This document shows positions 42,537 to 46,280 of a stretch of DNA of 46,280 bases, piece by piece; position 1 is the first letter of the stretch; each line of letters begins with the position of its first letter. Source of the DNA: Betaproteobacteria bacterium. GTDB lineage: Bacteria; Pseudomonadota; Gammaproteobacteria; Burkholderiales; SG8-41. Under the pieces are notes generated by a model. That model was given only the letters and a program-made list of their open reading frames with translations. It was not told the origin of the DNA and did not search any database. The position numbers and the translations under genes are program-made. The stretch covers positions 1 to 46,280 of the forward strand of contig JACQGN010000087.1 in NCBI GenBank assembly GCA_016199545.1, written 5' to 3'.

Positions 42537-43523
42537 TCAGCCCTTCTCGCTCGCCTGTTTTCCCTTGGCACTCTTGGCGTCTTGGCGGTGAAAAAATGTC
42601 TTTGCGTTTTCGACGTCGAGCGCGATCTGCCGCTTGAGCGTGGCGAGATCCGCGTATTTCTCCTCGTCGCGCAGCTTGTGGAGAAAATCCACCCGCAGGT
42701 GCCGGCCATAGAGACCGCCGTCAAAGTCGAACAGGTGCACTTCGAGCACCGGCCGGCCGCCTTGCACCACAGTCGGGCGCACTCCCAGGCTTGCTGCACC
42801 GCGCAGCAGGCGTTCGCCGGTACCTACCGCCTGCGCCGCCACCTCGACCGCAAAAATGCCGGTGAGGGGCGGGCGATTGTGCTTCATCTGGACGTTGGCG
42901 GTCGGAAATCCCAGTTTGCGTCCCACGCCGTCGCCCCGCACTACGCGCCCGCTGATGCTGTACGGCCGGTTTAGCAGTCTTGCCGCCTGGGTGAGATCCC
43001 CCGCCTGCAAGGCGGTGCGCACCGCGGTGCTGGAGACGCGCTCACCCCCGCGCGTCACGCTCGCGATGGCCTCGACCTCGAATCCCAGGCTGCGTGCGGC
43101 CTGCTTCAGCATGACGACATCGCCCGCGCGACGCGCGCCGAACCGGAAGTCGTCGCCTACGAGCAGCCATCGCAGGTTGAATCCCCGCACGAGGATGCGC
43201 TCGATGAAATCCTGCGCCGCCGTCTGTGCAAATGCATAGTTGAAGCGACACACGTGCAGCCGGTCGATCCCGCACGCAGCCACGAGTTCGATTTTCTCTC
43301 GGAGCGAGGTCAGCCTGACCGGAGCCTGGTCCGGCGCGAAGAATTCCCGTGGGTGGGGCTCGAACGTGAGCACGCCGGTGGCAAGGTTGCGCTCGGCCGC
43401 GGCGTGTTTAAGCCTCGCGAGCATCGCCTGGTGCCCGGCGTGAACGCCATCGAAGTTGCCTACCGTCAGCGCGGCAGGCGCGTCCCACGCCACCGGCAGA
43501 CCGCGCGTAACGCGCATAGTCAT
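42537..43523 (-). CDS. ribF: Bifunctional riboflavin kinase / FAD synthetase
   Basis: A 328-residue cytoplasmic enzyme that makes FMN and then FAD. The N-terminal FAD synthetase domain has [17 protein letters not shown] and [14 protein letters not shown]. The C-terminal kinase domain has [15 protein letters not shown] and the later [17 protein letters not shown]. The last 18 residues ([19 protein letters not shown] region) are basic and unlike the family. They are encoded by a ccgccaagacgccaagagtgcc-type sequence I recognise as a dispersed repeat, so the tail is probably repeat-derived. ATG 43523 was taken as start. It is transcribed from a promoter overlapping the cut end of cysD. Confidence 0.95.
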   Translation of the reverse strand: MTMRVTRGLPVAWDAPAALTVGNFDGVHAGHQAMLARLKHAAAERNLATGVLTFEPHPREFFAPDQAPVRLTSLREKIELVAACGIDRLHVCRFNYAFAQTAAQDFIERILVRGFNLRWLLVGDDFRFGARRAGDVVMLKQAARSLGFEVEAIASVTRGGERVSSTAVRTALQAGDLTQAARLLNRPYSISGRVVRGDGVGRKLGFPTANVQMKHNRPPLTGIFAVEVAAQAVGTGERLLRGAASLGVRPTVVQGGRPVLEVHLFDFDGGLYGRHLRVDFLHKLRDEEKYADLATLKRQIALDVENAKTFFHRQDAKSAKGKQASEKG

Positions 43524-43540
43524 CAAGCCTAAAAGCTTGA

Positions 43541-43570
43541 ATTGTAGCGTGTTTTATTGCCGCCGGTCTA
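43541..43570 (-). promoter_or_regulatory. Sigma-70-type promoter of ribF-ileS-lspA
   Basis: On the minus strand a -35-like TAGACC (43565-43570) and a -10 TACAAT (43541-43546) are 18 bases apart. The first three bases of the -35 are the stop codon of the shortened cysD. Transcription would start near 43534, about 11 bases before the ribF ATG. Confidence 0.5.
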
Positions 43571-43858
43571 GGCGAGTTCAGCCACGCGCCGGTCCCGGAA
43601 CGCCAGCACCTCGGGAAAATTGTGACCGGTATCGACGTGCAGCAGGGGAAAGGGAAAACGCCCCGGGCGGAATGCCTTCTCGGCCAACCGCAGCAGTACG
43701 GCCGAATCCTTGCCGCCCGAAAAGAGCAGCACGGGATTCCCGCATTCGCCCGCCACTTCGCGCAAAATGAAGATCGCTTCCGATTCGAGCCAGTCGAAGT
43801 AGCTCCGCGCAGGCAGCGTGGAGCGCAGCGGCGTGCGCGCAGCGGCTGTGACGCTCAT
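43568..43858 (-). pseudogene. cysD: Truncated sulfate adenylyltransferase subunit 2 (cysD remnant)
   Basis: Only 96 residues remain of a protein normally about 300 long. What is left is a good CysD N-terminus: the PP-loop pyrophosphatase motif [18 protein letters not shown] and [27 protein letters not shown], ending at once in a TAG. Full CysD forms ATP sulfurylase with CysN, making APS from sulfate. The missing two thirds and cysN are not in the window; ribF begins 45 bases further on. It still overlaps cysH as ATGA, so the remnant is probably translated. An activity of its own is unlikely. ATP sulfurylase must be encoded elsewhere, or another type (Sat) used. Confidence 0.8.
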
Positions 43859-44580
43859 GCCACTTCCTTTACCTTTATGCGCACAAGCTGTCCGTCCCGG
43901 TCCACGTGCAGACCGCATTCCTTGGACTCCGGGTTTTCCCACCACCAGCGGCCGGCCCTGACGTCTTCTCCGGCCGTGATCGCCCGCGTGCACGGCGCAC
44001 AGCCGATGCTCGGGTAGCCCCGGTCGTGCAGCGCGTTGTACGGCACCGCGTGCGTCCGGATATAGGCCCATACCTCCTCGTCACTCCAATCGGCGAGCGG
44101 GTTGAACTTCATCAGCCCGTACTCGGCGTCGAACGTCTCGGTCGCGACATCTCCCCGCGTGACGGCCTGCGCCCGTCGCAGGCCGGTGATCCATGCCTTC
44201 TTCCCGGCGAGCCCCCGGCGCAATGGCTCAACCTTGCGGATCTGGCAGCACTCTTTGCGCAATGCGACACTGTTGTAGAAGCCGTTAATGCCGTGGTTCA
44301 CCACATAGGTTTCGACCGCGTCCGAGCGCGGGAACAACACCCGCAATCGTGTGCCGTAGCGCACGGCTATCGCATCGAGCAGTGCGTACGTTTCCGTCGG
44401 CAAGCGCCCGGTGTCCAGGGTAAACATATCGATCGACGGCGTTTCCGTGAAGATGAGGTCGGTGAGCACCATATCCTCGGCGCCCAGGCTATTCGCGAAG
44501 GTCGTCGGCGCAAACTCCCGTGCAACGCGGCGCAGCATTGCCCTGGCTGCGTTGGTTTTCTTTCGCACTGCATCGTTCAT
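43855..44580 (-). CDS. cysH: Adenylyl-sulfate (APS) reductase, assimilatory
   Basis: A 241-residue cytoplasmic reductase that converts APS (possibly PAPS) to sulfite with thioredoxin. The PP-loop-like start [18 protein letters not shown] is followed by [13 protein letters not shown]. Two cysteine pairs, [12 protein letters not shown] and GCAPCTR, ligate a 4Fe-4S cluster, which marks the APS-using type. The C-terminal ECGLH supplies the catalytic cysteine. The ATG at 44580 is used; the longer frame covers the space after cobA. It overlaps the cysD remnant by 4 bases. The sulfite formed feeds the sulfite reductase encoded upstream in the same operon. Confidence 0.94.
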   Translation of the reverse strand: MNDAVRKKTNAARAMLRRVAREFAPTTFANSLGAEDMVLTDLIFTETPSIDMFTLDTGRLPTETYALLDAIAVRYGTRLRVLFPRSDAVETYVVNHGINGFYNSVALRKECCQIRKVEPLRRGLAGKKAWITGLRRAQAVTRGDVATETFDAEYGLMKFNPLADWSDEEVWAYIRTHAVPYNALHDRGYPSIGCAPCTRAITAGEDVRAGRWWWENPESKECGLHVDRDGQLVRIKVKEVA

Positions 44581-44656
44581 GAGCACAGTCGTCCCCGGAA
44601 TTTCGACACACGAGTGGAATTGAAGCGGGTGGGCGCGGCGGCGGCAATCGCCGCCG

Positions 44657-45478
44657 TCACGCCGTCCTACAGACGGGCAGGTAGCCGGTTTCCCTGCTTG
44701 CCGCGAGCGCCGATGCAAACACCCGCCCGAGCATGATGAGAGTCGGTCCTGTGAGTCCGTAACGCGCCAGTTGCGGCAGGTACTCGAGCGTGAGCGCAAT
44801 CCGGCGCGCATCGGGCAGTGAGGCATTTTCAACGACCAGCACCGGAAGGTCGCGCGGCGCGCCCGCCGCGATCAGTGCCGTGGCCACGGCCTCGGCCTCC
44901 CCCGCACCCATATAGATAACGGCAGTATCAGCGGCCGCGGCGCTCCGCGCCCACGTACTGGGCGCCGCACCGTTGCCTACGCGGGCAGTGACAAAAGCAA
45001 CGCTGCGGGCAGTGCCCCGCTCGGTGAGCGAGATACCTGCGTCCGCGCTTGCCGCCAGCGCCGCCGTCACGCCGGGCACGACTTCAAACGGGACGCTGGC
45101 CGCGGCGAGCGCGGCGATCTCTTCCTGGGCGCGCCCGAAGAGCATGGGATCCCCGCCCTTGAGTCGAACCACCACCTGGTGTTTGCGAGCCGCGTCAACG
45201 AGGCGCTTGTTGATGAACTGCTGTGCCGTGGCGAACCTGCCGCACCGCTTGCCCACCGCAATCTTGTCGGCGCGGGATGCCAATGCCAGAACCTCGGAGT
45301 GAACCAGCGCATCGTGGAACACGATGTCTGCGCGCTTCAGCACCTCCGCGGCGCGCAGCGTGAGGAGGTCCGGCGCGCCTGGCCCGGCCCCCACCAGATA
45401 CACCCTGCCGCGCACGTGCTTCGTCGTCATCGTGTCGGGAGAAGAGAACTCGTCGATTCCAGATTCATTTGCCGTCAT
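44657..45478 (-). CDS. cobA: Uroporphyrinogen-III C-methyltransferase (SUMT)
   Basis: A 273-residue enzyme that adds two methyl groups from SAM to uroporphyrinogen III, making precorrin-2 for sirohaem or B12. The sequence shows the SUMT boxes VYLVGAGPGAPDLLTLRAAE, VVRLKGGDPMLFGRAQEE and VPGVTAALAASADAGISLT. It lacks the N-terminal CysG dehydrogenase/chelatase module, so those steps lie elsewhere. Sirohaem is the cofactor of the sulfite reductase in this operon, which explains its position. MTTKHVRG at 45430 is an alternative start. A 7-bp GC hairpin (44637-44655) follows the stop. Confidence 0.94.
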   Translation of the reverse strand: MTANESGIDEFSSPDTMTTKHVRGRVYLVGAGPGAPDLLTLRAAEVLKRADIVFHDALVHSEVLALASRADKIAVGKRCGRFATAQQFINKRLVDAARKHQVVVRLKGGDPMLFGRAQEEIAALAAASVPFEVVPGVTAALAASADAGISLTERGTARSVAFVTARVGNGAAPSTWARSAAAADTAVIYMGAGEAEAVATALIAAGAPRDLPVLVVENASLPDARRIALTLEYLPQLARYGLTGPTLIMLGRVFASALAASRETGYLPVCRTA

Positions 45479-45494
45479 TCAGCGGACTTGTTTA

Positions 45495-45527
45495 AGGAAT
45501 TTGCCGGACATGGGCCGGCAAATTCCT
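45495..45527 (-). other. Perfect 13-bp inverted repeat at the DUF934/cobA junction
   Basis: AGGAATTTGCCGG and CCGGCAAATTCCT are exact complements separated by 7 bases. The hairpin overlaps the stop codon of the DUF934 gene and ends 17 bases before the cobA start. No T-run follows on either strand, so a simple intrinsic terminator is unlikely. It could tune cobA expression or protect the mRNA end. Confidence 0.55.
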
Positions 45528-46059
45528 AAGACCACTCCATGCCATCTGGCGATGGAAGATGGCGCCGGCGGAAAAGCGGCAGCGGGCGCTCGGCCGAGTT
45601 CTGGTAGGCCTCGCTGAAATCGCCGAAGGCCGCCAACGCTTCCTGCGGGTCCTCGCCCTCGCGCAGAGCGAAGGCATTGAAACCGCAGCTCGAAAGGAAA
45701 AAGAGTTGGTCGCGGAATATATCGCCGACCGCGCGCAGCTCGCCCTTCCAGCCGTACCGCTCGCGCAGCAGCCGCGCAGTGGAAAAGCCGCGGCCATCAC
45801 CGAACTTCGGGAAATTCACCGCCACGACGCCGAACAGCCGCAAGTCTTCGGCGATGTCCGCCGGATCCTCGTGGCTGTCCAGCCACACGCCGAGCCGCCC
45901 GGGGCGGGCGAGCAACTCCTTGCGCCTCCCCTGCCATAGGGCCAGCGGCACGATGATGTCGCCCGCGGACGGGACCGCCGGCAGGCTGCCCTCGGCATTG
46001 AGCTCAAGCCGGTGCCAGGGATCGGCTGCGACTTTCCTGTCTTTGATGATGAGTGCCAT
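45526..46059 (-). CDS. DUF934 protein of the sulfite reductase operon
   Basis: A 177-residue soluble protein of the DUF934 family, which is nearly always found beside cysI-type sulfite or nitrite reductase genes in proteobacteria. Recognisable segments are GVWLDSHEDPADIAEDL, VAVNFPKFGDGRGFSTARLLRERYGW and GDIFRDQLFFLSSCGFNAFALREGED. Its role is not established; an accessory function for the reductase is inferred from gene order. It starts inside the end of the reductase gene (56-base overlap) behind a good AAGGAG site, so the two are translationally linked. Confidence 0.9.
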   Translation of the reverse strand: MALIIKDRKVAADPWHRLELNAEGSLPAVPSAGDIIVPLALWQGRRKELLARPGRLGVWLDSHEDPADIAEDLRLFGVVAVNFPKFGDGRGFSTARLLRERYGWKGELRAVGDIFRDQLFFLSSCGFNAFALREGEDPQEALAAFGDFSEAYQNSAERPLPLFRRRHLPSPDGMEWS

Positions 46060-46280
46060 AAACGTGCTCCTTGAAGGGCTCGATGCCGATGCGCCACACC
46101 ACGTCGATAAAGCGCTCTTCCTCGCTCTCGCGCCGCTCGAGATAAGTCTTGATCAGCTTTTCGATCACGTCGGGAATCTGCTCGCGCGCGAATGACGGGC
46201 CGATCACTTTCCCGACCGCCGCCGGCGCGCCGGGGCGGGTGAGCCCCTGGTTGCCGCCGATGGAAATCTGGTACCACTCC
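46004..46280 (-). CDS. cysI: Sirohaem sulfite/nitrite reductase, C-terminal end (partial)
   Basis: The gene runs off the right edge; only the last 91 or so codons are present. They read EWYQISIGGNQGLTRPGAP, then KVIGPSFAREQIPDVIEKLI and FIDVVWRIGIEPFKEHVYG. This is typical of the C-terminus of the haemoprotein that reduces sulfite to sulfide with sirohaem and a 4Fe-4S cluster. The neighbours (DUF934, cobA, cysH, cysD remnant) make assimilatory sulfite reduction the likely role. The cofactor-binding cysteines lie outside the window and could not be checked. Confidence 0.88.
   Translation of the reverse strand, partial: EWYQISIGGNQGLTRPGAPAAVGKVIGPSFAREQIPDVIEKLIKTYLERRESEEERFIDVVWRIGIEPFKEHVYGTHHQRQESRSRSLAPA

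Noticed and set aside
45179-45529. Plus-strand frame opposite cobA
   Set aside because: Antisense to conserved SUMT motifs, with no start signal.

Overview
The window reads as a stretch of a GC-rich betaproteobacterial chromosome. The evidence is the housekeeping order ribF-ileS-lspA / ispH / type IV minor pilin genes, an EpsE/EpsF/EpsG-type export module, and a cysI-DUF934-cobA-cysH sulfur cluster with an APS-type CysH. No IS element, phage gene or CRISPR array was seen.

Layout. (1) 1-750: a dispersed-repeat fragment, tRNA-Thr(CGT) on the minus strand, and a Fur-superfamily regulator. (2) 1021-10226: a plus-strand type IV pilus operon of a PilE-like pilin, FimT, PilV, PilW, PilX and a very large PilY1 adhesin, then a TonB-like protein. 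(3) 10317-11246: ispH on the minus strand. (4) 11.3-38.8 kb: a locus for making and exporting an exopolysaccharide. (5) 38.8-43.5 kb: lspA, ileS and ribF on the minus strand. (6) 43.6-46.28 kb: an assimilatory sulfate reduction operon on the minus strand (cysI', DUF934, cobA, cysH), ending in a cysD cut to its first 96 codons.

The polysaccharide locus looks complete except for a phosphomannomutase. ManC makes GDP-mannose, Gmd and Fcl turn it into GDP-L-fucose, and GalE supplies UDP-galactose-type sugars. A WcaJ-like phosphoglycosyltransferase starts the repeat unit on undecaprenyl phosphate. Glycosyltransferases of GT2, GT4 (three) and GT26 type extend it, and a pyruvyltransferase-family protein probably decorates it. 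A Wzx-type flippase and a Wzy/WaaL-type membrane protein move and polymerise it. A Wza-like lipoprotein, a Wzz-like EpsF protein, an EpsG-type kinase and an EpsL-like outer-membrane barrel control length and export. Two multi-domain proteins stand out: a GT4 enzyme fused through a membrane segment to a parallel beta-helix, and a nucleotidyltransferase-like / P-loop kinase / acyltransferase fusion.

The most interesting signal is regulatory. Four sigma-54 (-24/-12) promoter matches lie just ahead of the transcription units of this locus: a 75-residue secreted protein, the glycan operon, the divergent outer-membrane barrel, and the export operon. Upstream of them are dyads of the form TGTYG-N8-CGACA. 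Ahead of three of the four promoters the dyads come in pairs whose starts are exactly 65 bp apart. This predicts one enhancer-binding activator, not encoded here, that switches on the whole locus. The locus also appears to have been inserted between lspA and ispH, which are normally neighbours in this gene block.
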